Positions 52,338 through 60,067 are shown, counted from the stretch's first letter. The stretch: 64,000 bases of DNA from JBBROS01 sp965260935 (GCA_965260935.1 OZ253374.1:434001-498000), one strand, 5' to 3'. A program made the numbers and translations. Notes: generated by a model from the sequence alone, not told the origin.

Positions 52338-53329
52338 TTGAGCGCCTCCGGCGACCAGTGGAAGTGATCGGGCGGGGTCGGCGGCAGTTGATAGACTTGC
52401 GGGTACTGCGGCGCGATGCCGTGCTTGACGCCCCAGAGATACCAGTTGTCGACGACGGTGCCGGTCAGCAGGATGCCGAGGCCGCCCGCCAGCGTGGTCA
52501 GGAGGGCGAACCAGTAGATCCAGCGGTGGATCGATTCGTAGGTGGCGTTGAAGCCCATGGTCCAGCGCCAGAAGATGCCGGCCCGCTCGGCCGCGGTGCC
52601 GCGGTCGACGATCTCGTGCGTTTCGCGCTCGCCGCCGAAGCGGGCGACGGCGAGGATGGTCCCGCCATGCATGGTGAACAGCAGCACCGACCCGTAGAGG
52701 AAGGTGATGGAGAGCATGTGGAACGGGTTGTAGAAGATGTTGCCGTAGCGGACGGAGAAGGTCGCGGTCCAGTTCAGGTGGGGAACGATGCCGAACGGCA
52801 CCGCTTCCGACCAGCTTCCCATCAGGATCGGGCGGATGAAGCCCAGCACGAGGTAGAGCCAGATGGCCGACGCGAAGGCCCACGGGATGTGCGTGCCCAG
52901 GCCGAGCGCCCGCGCCCGGCCATACATGCGGGCCCACCACAGCAGGATCGATGCCGTGAGGAAGAACCCGGCCATCAGCCACCAGCCCCCTTCGGCCAGC
53001 GGCGGGAAGATGCTGAGGCCGTAGCTGGGCGGCGGCGGCTCCAGCGCCAGGAACGGCAGCATCTTCAGGAACCGCAGCGGGTTCCAGTCCACCGACGCCC
53101 ACATGTTGAGGCCGATGATCTCGATGGCGACGAAGCCGCAGGCGATGGAAAGGATGCCGAGCACGCCGAGATAGGCCGGCCCGACTTGGCGCTCGCCCAT
53201 GCGGCCCAGCCAGGTGCTCTCGATTACCGGCTTGATGACGCGGGCGAAGCTGCCGGGCGGCAGCGGGATCTCCGGATCTTCCGGCCCGGAGAGTTCGACG
53301 GCGGTGTAAAGCGTGTGGAACTTTGCCAT
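52334..53329 (-). CDS. pufM: Photosynthetic reaction centre M subunit
   Basis: A 331-residue M subunit with five membrane helices. Conserved cofactor ligands are visible: the helix D block NPFHMLSITFLYGSVLLFTMHG (special-pair and iron-ligand His), the iron ligand Glu in ARFGGERETHEI and the last iron His in ATYESIHRW. The Tyr equivalent to M210 is present (FLYGS). At the position of M44 (R. sphaeroides numbering) there is Glu (GERQVGP instead of GNAQLGP). Twelve bases separate it from pufL. Confidence 0.96.
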   Translation of the reverse strand: MAKFHTLYTAVELSGPEDPEIPLPPGSFARVIKPVIESTWLGRMGERQVGPAYLGVLGILSIACGFVAIEIIGLNMWASVDWNPLRFLKMLPFLALEPPPPSYGLSIFPPLAEGGWWLMAGFFLTASILLWWARMYGRARALGLGTHIPWAFASAIWLYLVLGFIRPILMGSWSEAVPFGIVPHLNWTATFSVRYGNIFYNPFHMLSITFLYGSVLLFTMHGGTILAVARFGGERETHEIVDRGTAAERAGIFWRWTMGFNATYESIHRWIYWFALLTTLAGGLGILLTGTVVDNWYLWGVKHGIAPQYPQVYQLPPTPPDHFHWSPEALK

Positions 53330-53341
53330 GGTCGGGCGTCC

Positions 53342-54181
53342 TCAGCCTAGCGTGATCGGGCTCCAGATCGGCAACCGCAGATACCAGTCGAACCAGTAGG
53401 GCCAGCCGCGGGCCCAGAACGGGCCGGAGATCAGGATGCAGATCGCGCTCCATACCCCGGCGTTGATGGCGAGGAAGTAGCCGAGGCGGTGGATGCCGAG
53501 CTCGCCGATCGAGTAGAAGATCGTGTCGCGGAAATAAACGCTTTCGTGGGTGCCGTATTTGACCGGCTTGCCCTTGCCTGGATTGGCCGCGGACAGGATC
53601 TCGCCGCCGTGCATGGCCAGCAGGAACGTCGTGGTGAAGAAGAACGTCACCGCCAGCATGTGCGCCGGATTGTAATGGAAGTGCAGATACTGGTAGCCGA
53701 CGTTCGACACCCAATCGAGATGGCTCATGATGCCGTAAGGGAAGCCGTAGCCCCAGCCGCCGAGCCAGACCGGGCGCACCACGTTCAGCGTGGCGTAGGC
53801 CAGGATGGCGGCGCCGAACCCAAACGGGACGTGCAGGCCCATGCCGAGCTTGCGGGCGATCTCAACCTGGCGCAGCGCCCATGAGCAGAACGCGCCCAGC
53901 GCGCAGATGGTGATGAGCTGCCAAAGGCCCCCCTGTTTCAGCGGCGCCCAGTGCAGGCCGTAGGAAAGGTCCGGCGGGTCGATGCTGATCTGGAACAGCG
54001 CCCAGGTCGGGCCGATGGCGGCGCCGTAGACGATCAGCAGGGTGCCGAGGGCGGCGAAGAAGATCGTCGTGACCCCGAAAAAGCCGACATAGAACGGCCC
54101 GACCCAGAAATCGAACAGGTCGGGGAAGATCAGGCCGCCGCCCTTGACCCGGTACTTCGCTTCGAAACTGAGCATCGACAT
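53342..54181 (-). CDS. pufL: Photosynthetic reaction centre L subunit
   Basis: A 279-residue L subunit. Blocks: SHLDWVSNVGYQYLHFHY then NPAHMLAVTF with bacteriochlorophyll and special-pair His residues (H154, H169, H174, one above R. sphaeroides numbers), the iron His191 in AMHGGEIL, and the QB site GTHESVYFRDT with Glu213 (L-Glu212) and Ser214 in place of L-Asp213. FYSIGELGIHRLG keeps the Ser and His of the QB pocket. It is the first gene of the operon. No pufB or pufA precedes it. Two TGT-N12-ACA sites lie 29-71 bp upstream. Confidence 0.96.
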   Translation of the reverse strand: MSMLSFEAKYRVKGGGLIFPDLFDFWVGPFYVGFFGVTTIFFAALGTLLIVYGAAIGPTWALFQISIDPPDLSYGLHWAPLKQGGLWQLITICALGAFCSWALRQVEIARKLGMGLHVPFGFGAAILAYATLNVVRPVWLGGWGYGFPYGIMSHLDWVSNVGYQYLHFHYNPAHMLAVTFFFTTTFLLAMHGGEILSAANPGKGKPVKYGTHESVYFRDTIFYSIGELGIHRLGYFLAINAGVWSAICILISGPFWARGWPYWFDWYLRLPIWSPITLG

Positions 54182-54209
54182 CGCGCTCTCCGCGGCTGAA
54201 ACACGTGCT

Positions 54210-54227
54210 TGTCAACTACAGGCGACA
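54210..54227. promoter_or_regulatory. PpsR/CrtJ-type site 1 upstream of pufL
   Basis: TGTCAACTACAGGCGACA fits TGT-N12-ACA, the binding pattern of the aerobic photosynthesis repressor PpsR/CrtJ. It is the nearer site to pufL. Confidence 0.65.
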
Positions 54228-54234
54228 GACGTTA

Positions 54235-54252
54235 TGTCAAGCTACTCTGACA
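54235..54252. promoter_or_regulatory. PpsR/CrtJ-type site 2 upstream of pufL
   Basis: TGTCAAGCTACTCTGACA also fits TGT-N12-ACA. It lies 7 bp from site 1, the kind of spacing seen at known PpsR/CrtJ-controlled promoters, where two sites bind cooperatively. The divergent SH3 gene starts 18 bp further on and may share control. Confidence 0.65.
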
Positions 54253-54269
54253 ACCGGACGAGTCAAATC

Positions 54270-54653
54270 ATGCATGTTCTCCCTCTCGTTCTCCTTGCCA
54301 CGCTGCTCTCGGCTCCGGCCTGGGCCAGCACGCCGATGGTGGTCACCTGGTCGACGTGGATGCGTGCCGGGCCGGACAAGGAGGCGAAGGTGATCAACGA
54401 ACTGCAAGCCGGGCAGCCCGTGACGTCGCTGGGCTGCACGAATGGCTGGTGCCAGATTGTCGCCGTCTACGCGGTCGGCTACGTGCCGGAGCGGCTGCTT
54501 GCCGCCAACGCGCCGCCCCCGCCGGTTCCGGTTCCCGGAGAACCGTGCTTCCCGGCCGAGCGGTTCACCCATGAAGGCCCGCTGAAGCTGCGGATTTGCC
54601 CGGCAAAGGCGCCGAACACGCCGGACTACAAAGGTCCGATACCGACGCCCTAA
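54270..54653 (+). CDS. Exported SH3b-like domain protein
   Basis: A 127-residue protein with a signal peptide (MHVLPLVLLATLLSAPAWA). One bacterial SH3 domain follows (about residues 24-72: TWSTWMRAGPDKEAKVINELQAG, then TSLGCTNGWCQIV and GYVPERLL) and then a Pro-rich tail. Such domains often bind cell-wall or protein ligands in the periplasm. It diverges from pufL over only 88 bp that contain both PpsR-type sites. It ends 10 bp from the convergent hpnL-like gene. Confidence 0.75.
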   Translation: MHVLPLVLLATLLSAPAWASTPMVVTWSTWMRAGPDKEAKVINELQAGQPVTSLGCTNGWCQIVAVYAVGYVPERLLAANAPPPPVPVPGEPCFPAERFTHEGPLKLRICPAKAPNTPDYKGPIPTP

Positions 54654-54662
54654 GCTTGGCGT

Positions 54663-55685
54663 TCAGCGAGAGGAGCGGGAGCTTGCCGGCGGCGCGTGGC
54701 CCGCGACATCCAGGAGGCCACGCCTGCGCCAGGCCTGCCGGCCTTCGATCGCCTGCCAAAGGAGGAGCGCGGGCACGCCGATGGCGAGATCCCGGGCGCG
54801 CTTGATGAGCGACACGGCCAACGCGGCATCGGCGGCGACGCCGAACAGGCCGCCGAGCAGGACAAGGCCGCCTTCCTGGACGCCGAACGCGTTGGGGACC
54901 ATGAACGCGACGCTGCGGATGCCGTAGAGCAGGCTGTCGATGGCGAGCGCCGGCAGCAGGCCGAGTTCGATGCCCATCAGTTGGAACGTGACCCAGGTCT
55001 CGGCCGCGTTCAGCAGCCAGGCGGCGAGGTGGATGGCGACGGCGAGCGCGAGCCTCGCGGGCTTCTGGTGCAGCCCGTGGATGCCTGCCTGGACCGCGCC
55101 CGCCTGCCCCAGGTCGCGCCCGAGGAACTCGCGGGCGAGGCGCGCGCCGGTGCGTTCGACGAAGCCCGCGCCCCGGGCCTGGACGGCGACAAAGGCGGCG
55201 ACGGCGAGGCTCATGGCGACGACGCCGGTCAGCACCGGCAGCGCGAAGCCGTTGTCAGGGCGCAGATAAGTGATCGCCACGAGGCCGATGACGACGTAGA
55301 CGAGCTGGGCCGAAAGTTCGGTGGTGACGTCGACGACGGTCGAGGCGGCGGCGAACGCGCCGGAAATCCCGGCGACGGCCAGGGCGCGGGCGCCGAGCAC
55401 GAAGCCGCCGACCTGCGACAAGGGCAGCGCCTCGGACGCCGAGTCGCGGATCAGGCGGCCCCAGGCGAAGCGTGCCAAGGTGGCGTCGGCGCGTCCGCGT
55501 GCCAGCAGCCACCAGGCCGCGCCCATCAGCACGATCAGGCCAAGGTGGAAGCAGACAACGATGGCGAAGCCGCCAGCGCCGAGGAATGCCGCGCTATGCC
55601 AGATCGCCCCGGCGCCGTGCGAGAGCACCAGGATGGCCGTGGCGGCCAGGCCCGCAAGCAGGCCCAGCGCCACCGCGAATTTCAT
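54663..55685 (-). CDS. HpnL-like (lysylphosphatidylglycerol synthase TM-region family) membrane protein
   Basis: A 340-residue protein with eight or so membrane helices. The family pattern is visible: WRLLARGRADA-like start of the cytoplasmic loop, SEALPLSQVGGFVLGARAL, TVVDVTTELSAQLVYVVIG and NAFGVQEGGLVLLGGLFG. Members include HpnL of hopanoid loci and UPF0104 proteins, which probably move or flip lipids. It is the last gene of a three-gene operon after two diiron ferritin-like genes, joined by a 4-nt overlap. The HpnL identity is a best guess within the family. Confidence 0.72.
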   Translation of the reverse strand: MKFAVALGLLAGLAATAILVLSHGAGAIWHSAAFLGAGGFAIVVCFHLGLIVLMGAAWWLLARGRADATLARFAWGRLIRDSASEALPLSQVGGFVLGARALAVAGISGAFAAASTVVDVTTELSAQLVYVVIGLVAITYLRPDNGFALPVLTGVVAMSLAVAAFVAVQARGAGFVERTGARLAREFLGRDLGQAGAVQAGIHGLHQKPARLALAVAIHLAAWLLNAAETWVTFQLMGIELGLLPALAIDSLLYGIRSVAFMVPNAFGVQEGGLVLLGGLFGVAADAALAVSLIKRARDLAIGVPALLLWQAIEGRQAWRRRGLLDVAGHAPPASSRSSR

Positions 55686-56539
55686 GCCGCGCGTTTGAGC
55701 TGCGGACGTTGCCGGTCCCATAGCCGCAGGCCGCGGACGGCAAGGTCGGCCATGGCAGGCAAGAGGCGGGGCTGCATGAGGTCCGGGTCGAACGCGCTCA
55801 TGCGGCGGGCGTTCTCGCGGTAGCAGTCCTCGACGAACTTGCGGAAGCTGAAGCCGTCGAGGAACAGGTTGGCCTGGGTGACGTCGAAGTCGCGCCCGTC
55901 GTTGGCGTCCTGGCCGCGCCGGACCATGCCGAGCAGGCGGCGGGCGGCGCGGCCGTAGAACCAGGCCGATTTCAGCGCGCGGGTGGGCCGGATATGGCCG
56001 CGGCGGCGCTCGCGCCAGGCCATGTAGTTGATGAAGAAGACGATGTGCCGGGTTTCCTCGAACATGAGCACGTCGAAGATCTCGAACATCGCTTCGGGGA
56101 GGAACTCGGATTCGCGGGCGGTCTTGAACGCGCCGAAACCGAGGAAGGCGTCGAGGCATTCGCCGAAGCCGAAATCGATGAAGGCGGTCTCCAAGTCGGG
56201 CGGAAAGGTCTCGAGCGGCTGCTCGGTGGCGTCGAGGCCGTAGCGGTCAATCATGACGCTGATCAGCTTGGCGTGCCGGGTTTCCTCAAGCCCTTGCAAG
56301 GCCACGGCTTCGCGGACGACGGGATCGATCACCTGGGGGGTAAAGGCATCGACGATGGCGCCGGCGCGGCGCTCGGTGTGGTACACCTCCTGCCAGAACG
56401 GCACGCCGCGCAGGCGGGCGAGGGCGGCGTCGTCCAGCTCCGGCCAAGGCAGGGTCTCGGGGTCGAACTGCTGGTGGGTGTCGATGAACTGGCGGCAGAA
56501 GAAGTCCTTGTGGGCTTCTGACCCGGCTTCGATTTTCAC
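55682..56539 (-). CDS. Diiron ferritin-like protein, paralogue B
   Basis: A 285-residue helical protein. It has two Glu-Glu-x-Arg-His motifs: ALQGLEETRHAKLISVMIDRYG near residue 85 and VLMFEETRHIVFFINYMAW near 160. An earlier Glu is in YHTERRAG and an acidic helix in GECLDAFLGFGAF. This spacing suggests a four-helix diiron oxygenase or oxidase. The substrate is unknown. It overlaps both neighbours by 4 nt. Its N-terminus (GSEAHKDFFCRQFIDTH) parallels GSEAHKQAAAQMFRDTF in the next gene upstream, which shows common descent. Confidence 0.75.
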   Translation of the reverse strand: MKIEAGSEAHKDFFCRQFIDTHQQFDPETLPWPELDDAALARLRGVPFWQEVYHTERRAGAIVDAFTPQVIDPVVREAVALQGLEETRHAKLISVMIDRYGLDATEQPLETFPPDLETAFIDFGFGECLDAFLGFGAFKTARESEFLPEAMFEIFDVLMFEETRHIVFFINYMAWRERRRGHIRPTRALKSAWFYGRAARRLLGMVRRGQDANDGRDFDVTQANLFLDGFSFRKFVEDCYRENARRMSAFDPDLMQPRLLPAMADLAVRGLRLWDRQRPQLKRAA

Positions 56540-57531
56540 GCGTGGGCTCCTTGTGCATTGTTCTTTGGCCGGGGCATGAACCGCAGCGCGAGGCGGGTCA
56601 GGAACGGCATGGTGGTGGGCCGCAGCAGGCGCCGGTCGTAGCCGCTGAAGCGATGGTCGTTCTCATGCAGGCAGAGCTGCATCAGCTCGCGGATGCTGAC
56701 ATCGACGTTGCTGACGGCCTTGCTGCCGGTGACGGTGAAGTTGTTGTCCTGCTGCTTGGCCTTGTCCGCGCCGCCGTCCATGCCGCGGGCGAGGCCGATC
56801 CGTTCCCAGCCCAGGAACGCCCAGCAGGCGGCGACCTTGACCTCGAACCAAGGCCGCCGCCACCAGGCCAGGTTGCGGCGGTGCCAGGCGAGCCAGTTGG
56901 CGAACAGCAGGATGTGGCGGCACTCCTCCTGCATCACCGGCTCGAAGGTATCAACCAGCTCGGGCGGGAAGAAGCCGGAGCGCTGGGCGAGGGCGAACAG
57001 GCCGAAGGCGAAGAAGCTGTCGATGCACTCGCTGTAGCCGGTGACGAGGTAGGCCCATTCGGTGCGCGTCGGCGGCGGATAGGGCGGCTCGGGTTCAAGG
57101 GTGATGCCGTAGGCCTCGACCAGGTTGGACAGCACGGTCTTGTGCCGGCCTTCTTCCCAGCCGTTCAGCTCGATGGCGTCGTGCCAGGCCGGGTCGGCGA
57201 GGCTGTGGGCGTAAGCGAGCATCCGGATGCGGGCCTTGCCCTCGGTCTGCACCGCGATGTCCCAGATGGGCAGGGTAATCAGCCGTTCGCGCGCCTCGGC
57301 GTCGAGCTTGGGCCAGTCGATGATGGTGGGTTTGTACGGGTTGAAGGTGTCTCGGAACATCTGCGCCGCGGCCTGCTTGTGCGCCTCGCTGCCGGGGCGG
57401 AGCCTGCCCGGCTCGGGACTGGTCCAGTGCCGGGCCGCTTTGTCCGCGGCGGCGACGGTGGCGGCGTCGGTCGTGGCGTAGCTGGCGAGTTCCAGGCCGC
57501 CCGGCGGCGGTGCGAGTCCGGCATCCATCAT
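56536..57531 (-). CDS. Diiron ferritin-like protein, paralogue A
   Basis: A 331-residue relative of the previous protein. It has IELNGWEEGRHKTVLSNLVEAYG near residue 125 and VMQEECRHILLFANWLAWH near 205, plus TGYSECIDSFFAFGLFALAQ between them. It is longer at the C-terminus (NFTVTGSKAVSNVDVSIRELMQLCLHENDHRF). The ATG at 57531 is preferred to one at 57564 because GGAG lies 11 nt upstream. It is the first gene of the operon with paralogue B and the HpnL-like gene. A lipid-related oxidation is a guess from the neighbour. Confidence 0.74.
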   Translation of the reverse strand: MMDAGLAPPPGGLELASYATTDAATVAAADKAARHWTSPEPGRLRPGSEAHKQAAAQMFRDTFNPYKPTIIDWPKLDAEARERLITLPIWDIAVQTEGKARIRMLAYAHSLADPAWHDAIELNGWEEGRHKTVLSNLVEAYGITLEPEPPYPPPTRTEWAYLVTGYSECIDSFFAFGLFALAQRSGFFPPELVDTFEPVMQEECRHILLFANWLAWHRRNLAWWRRPWFEVKVAACWAFLGWERIGLARGMDGGADKAKQQDNNFTVTGSKAVSNVDVSIRELMQLCLHENDHRFSGYDRRLLRPTTMPFLTRLALRFMPRPKNNAQGAHA

Positions 57532-57658
57532 CGCGCGATATGCTCCTGTTCCAATGGAGGGCATGGGTTGGGCAAGCGGCCTCCGTGGAGAGGACTTAGA
57601 CCAAATCGCCCTTTATGGAACAGTTAGCGCGCCGCGTGGCAGGCGTGTCAAAAATTGG

Positions 57659-57666
57659 CCCGAGAG
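57659..57666. repeat. Left target duplication of the small cassette
   Basis: CCCGAGAG, directly before the left end at 57667. The right side has CCCGAGAA (58978-58985), 7 of 8 identical. Confidence 0.65.
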
Positions 57667-57684
57667 GGTGGCGCCTCAGTTTGA
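57667..57684 (+). repeat. Left terminal repeat of the cassette
   Basis: GGTGGCGCCTCAGTTTGA; the inner ten bases CTCAGTTTGA are identical in all four ends found in this window. Confidence 0.7.
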
Positions 57685-57891
57685 GTGTCTGCAGAGGGTG
57701 GAAAGCAGACATAGGCTCGATGCGGCGCAGGCGACCGTTCCAGCACCTAAGCGGTTCCCGTTTCTCCAAGTGGGTCGGGCAACTTCGGGAAAGGTGGTTT
57801 GGGAACAGGTTTCGGGAAAACGGACGCTGCTGCCGCTGCTCTGCTCCGATGTGGGTCCGGCTTCCCGCTTGTCCTTCGTTTTCGGGAAGCC

Positions 57892-58797
57892 TCACAAAGG
57901 CTTCATGGCCGCAATGGCTGACGTGTCGACCGACGCGTCAGCCAGCAGCGCAGCAGCGATCATGACATCGACCAGCGCCACGCACTCGGCCTTTCCCGTC
58001 GCCAGCAGCTCCCGGAACGATCGGACGCGCGACATGGACCAGAGCACGACCGCGAATACCGACGCCGGCGAGCGGTCGATCAGGCGCTTGCTTCGAGGAT
58101 AGATGGGTTGGCCCAGGCTCTTGATCAGCCTGAAGCTCTGATGGACGCCGCGCGCGAGGGCGAGCGCCTCTCGCCATGAAGCGCCGCCGCCGCGCTTGAC
58201 GCCTGCCACTGCCACGCTTTCGAACGCGACGCACAACGGGACGTGGCAGCGGAGCCAGGACGCCATGTCGGGTTCGACCGCCGCCGGCAGCCCCGCGGCG
58301 TTGAACAGGTCCGCCCACCGCTGCCGATCCATCAGGGTCTTTTGTCCACCCGCGCCGATGGTCGCGTGGAGCCGGCCGGTCGCGTCCAACGTCGCCTGGA
58401 CGAAGTTCATGCCAAACGCGCAGCGCTCGGGGCCGACCACCTCGCGCAGCCGTTCCGGATCGAAGGTGTTGAACATGAACTGGACGCACAGGGCCGCGCT
58501 TCGCCGCAGCGCGGGCAGGACCGCGTCCACCTGATGCGCCAGGAGCGTGACGATAACGAGGTCGAACGGTGTCGCCTCGTCGAGTTCGTCGGTCACGCGA
58601 ACGCTTGCCCGCTCGCCCTGTACGTCGACGATCGCGTCATCGCGCCGCAGTTGCCCCAGCCGTGCCGAGCCCGGCCGCGCGATGACGGTAACGTCGTGAC
58701 CACCGGTACGGGCCATCTGGAAGGCGAACGTGCTGCCTATGTTACCGACCCCAAGCACGGCGATGCGAAGCGGCGAAGGGTGTGCGGAGGTGGACAT
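57892..58797 (-). CDS. Ketopantoate reductase-like (ApbA/PanE family) dehydrogenase, cassette cargo
   Basis: A 301-residue NAD(P)-dependent reductase. The N-terminal Rossmann fold starts RIAVLGVGNIGSTFAFQMARTGGHDVTVIARPG, then FDLVIVTLLAHQVDAVLPAL. The C-terminal helical domain includes VHQSFRLIKSLGQPIYPRSKRLID. The family includes 2-dehydropantoate 2-reductase, but many members reduce other substrates and this one is divergent in the C-terminal domain, so pantothenate synthesis is not assured. The ATG at 58797 is chosen because AGGA lies eight nt upstream. It is the only gene in the cassette. Confidence 0.78.
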   Translation of the reverse strand: MSTSAHPSPLRIAVLGVGNIGSTFAFQMARTGGHDVTVIARPGSARLGQLRRDDAIVDVQGERASVRVTDELDEATPFDLVIVTLLAHQVDAVLPALRRSAALCVQFMFNTFDPERLREVVGPERCAFGMNFVQATLDATGRLHATIGAGGQKTLMDRQRWADLFNAAGLPAAVEPDMASWLRCHVPLCVAFESVAVAGVKRGGGASWREALALARGVHQSFRLIKSLGQPIYPRSKRLIDRSPASVFAVVLWSMSRVRSFRELLATGKAECVALVDVMIAAALLADASVDTSAIAAMKPL

Positions 58798-58959
58798 GCG
58801 CAGCATCCTAGACCCGCGACGGATACAATGTGATTGTGTTTCGCACGCCGTCCCAGTTTGCAAGCGACTTTCGTGTTCCCGCCTCGCCATCCTTTTCGGG
58901 AACGCCAGAAGCGCCGCTACCAGGGCGGCGAGAGTCTGATTTGTGTCGTAAGATGAAAG

Positions 58960-58977
58960 TCAAACTGAGACATTACT
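58960..58977 (-). repeat. Right terminal repeat of the cassette
   Basis: TCAAACTGAGACATTACT on the plus strand, inverted relative to the left end with the shared core TCAAACTGAG; followed by the target-duplication copy CCCGAGAA. Confidence 0.7.
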
Positions 58978-58985
58978 CCCGAGAA
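58978..58985. repeat. Right target duplication of the small cassette
   Basis: CCCGAGAA, against CCCGAGAG at 57659-57666; one mismatch suggests an older insertion than the 25.8-kb element. Confidence 0.65.
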
Positions 58986-59064
58986 GGTTCAGTTTTAGAC
59001 GGCCCTGTTTGGAGCCGGCCGGATGCGGCTGGTCAGGCGAAAAGCTGCGGGATCAACGAAGTGG

Positions 59065-59089
59065 GCGCCCCGGCTGCCCGCCGGGGCGC
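59065..59089 (-). terminator. GC-rich hairpin after the DHH phosphoesterase gene
   Basis: GCGCCCCGGC-TGCCC-GCCGGGGCGC forms a perfect 10-bp stem starting 7 nt after the stop codon at 59096 (leftward). There is no long T-run. Confidence 0.55.
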
Positions 59090-59095
59090 GTCCGG

Positions 59096-60046
59096 TCAGG
59101 TCATCGCCAGCGCCGGCATTCCCGAGAGGACCTCGATCAGCTCCGCCTTCACCGTTTCCGCCCGGTCGTTCGAGACCTGGCAAGTCCCGGCCGCATGGTG
59201 GCCGCCGCCGCCGTAGCTCAGGCAAAGCGCGCCGACATCGACCGGCGAGCCGCGGTCGAGGATCGATTTGCCGATCGCGAACACCGTGTTCTGCTGCTTC
59301 ATGCCCCACAACACGTGGGCCGAGACGTCGCAATTGGGGAACATCGCATACACGGCAAAGCGGTTGCCGGCGTAGATCACCTCCTCGTCCCGCAGGTCGA
59401 TCAGCGCCAGCTTGCGGTGCACCGACGTGCAGCGGCGGAGCTGGGCCGCGAACTGCTCGCGGTGCTCGTTGTAGAGGTCGACGCGCTCCTTCACGTCCGG
59501 CAGGGCCAGCACCTGCTCGATCGTGTGGTCCCGGCAGCGCTCGATGAGCTGCATCATCAGCTCGTAGTTCGAGATGCGGAACTGGCGGAAGCGGCCGAGG
59601 CCGGTCCGGGCGTCCATCAGGAAATTGAGCAGCACCCAGCCCTGCGGGTCCAGGATCTCGTTGCGGGCGAACTGCGCGGAGTCCGCCTTGTCGACCGCTT
59701 CCATCAGCTCGGGGCTGACGCGCGGGAACGCTTCGGCGCCGCCGTAGTAGTTGTAAACGACGCGGGCGGCGGAGGGCGCGTCCGGGTCGATCACGTGGTT
59801 GGCGTAGGTCTCGCCGCCCTTGCGCGCGATCTCGCTGGCGTGATGGTCGAAAGCGATGTGGGATTGCCCGCTATAGGGCAGGTTGGTCACGATGTCGCGC
59901 CCGGTGATCGGCACGACGCCGTCCTGCATGTCCTTGGGATGGACGAACTTGATCTCGTCGATCAGGTCCAGCTCGCGCAGCAACGTGCCGCAAACGAGGC
60001 CGTCGAAGTCGCTGCGGGTGACGAGGCGGTATTTCTCGCTTGGCAT
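59096..60046 (-). CDS. DHH-family phosphoesterase (exopolyphosphatase-like)
   Basis: A 316-residue protein with DHH-family metal motifs: VTRSDFDGLVCGTLL near residue 8, AFDHHASEIARKGG near 65 and the DHHA1 substrate loop LSYGGGGHHAAGTCQV near 280. Family members act on oligoribonucleotides, pAp, cyclic dinucleotides or short polyphosphate; the substrate here is not evident. It diverges from metY across 130 bp. The ATG at 60046 gives the family start MPSEKYRLVTRSDFDG. Confidence 0.85.
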   Translation of the reverse strand: MPSEKYRLVTRSDFDGLVCGTLLRELDLIDEIKFVHPKDMQDGVVPITGRDIVTNLPYSGQSHIAFDHHASEIARKGGETYANHVIDPDAPSAARVVYNYYGGAEAFPRVSPELMEAVDKADSAQFARNEILDPQGWVLLNFLMDARTGLGRFRQFRISNYELMMQLIERCRDHTIEQVLALPDVKERVDLYNEHREQFAAQLRRCTSVHRKLALIDLRDEEVIYAGNRFAVYAMFPNCDVSAHVLWGMKQQNTVFAIGKSILDRGSPVDVGALCLSYGGGGHHAAGTCQVSNDRAETVKAELIEVLSGMPALAMT

Positions 60047-60067
60047 GGTTTGGCATATCCGTCCGGT

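Larger units (their letters stand above)
57667..58977. mobile_element. Transposase-less mobile cassette carrying one metabolic gene
   Basis: A 1311-bp unit whose ends resemble the IS1-like element at 25821. The left end GGTGGCGCCTCAGTTTGA (57667-57684) matches GGTAGTGTCTCAGTTTGA at 15 of 18 positions. The right end, read inward, AGTAATGTCTCAGTTTGA (58960-58977), matches at 16 of 18. It is flanked by CCCGAGAG and CCCGAGAA, a nearly perfect 8-bp duplication. Inside is only one gene, a ketopantoate-reductase-like reductase, plus about 200 bp of non-coding DNA at each side. It fits the concept of a mobile insertion cassette moved in trans. Confidence 0.7.

Noticed and set aside
54182..54269. pufB/pufA light-harvesting genes upstream of pufL
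   Set aside because: The gap is only 88 bp and holds regulatory sites; no small hydrophobic frame with the LH His ligand is present here or after pufC.
57596..57895. 99-residue minus-strand frame containing MSAFHPLQTL
   Set aside because: It runs across the left end of the mobile cassette and its peptide resembles over-predicted proteins from dispersed non-coding repeats in alphaproteobacteria; no family or good start supports it.
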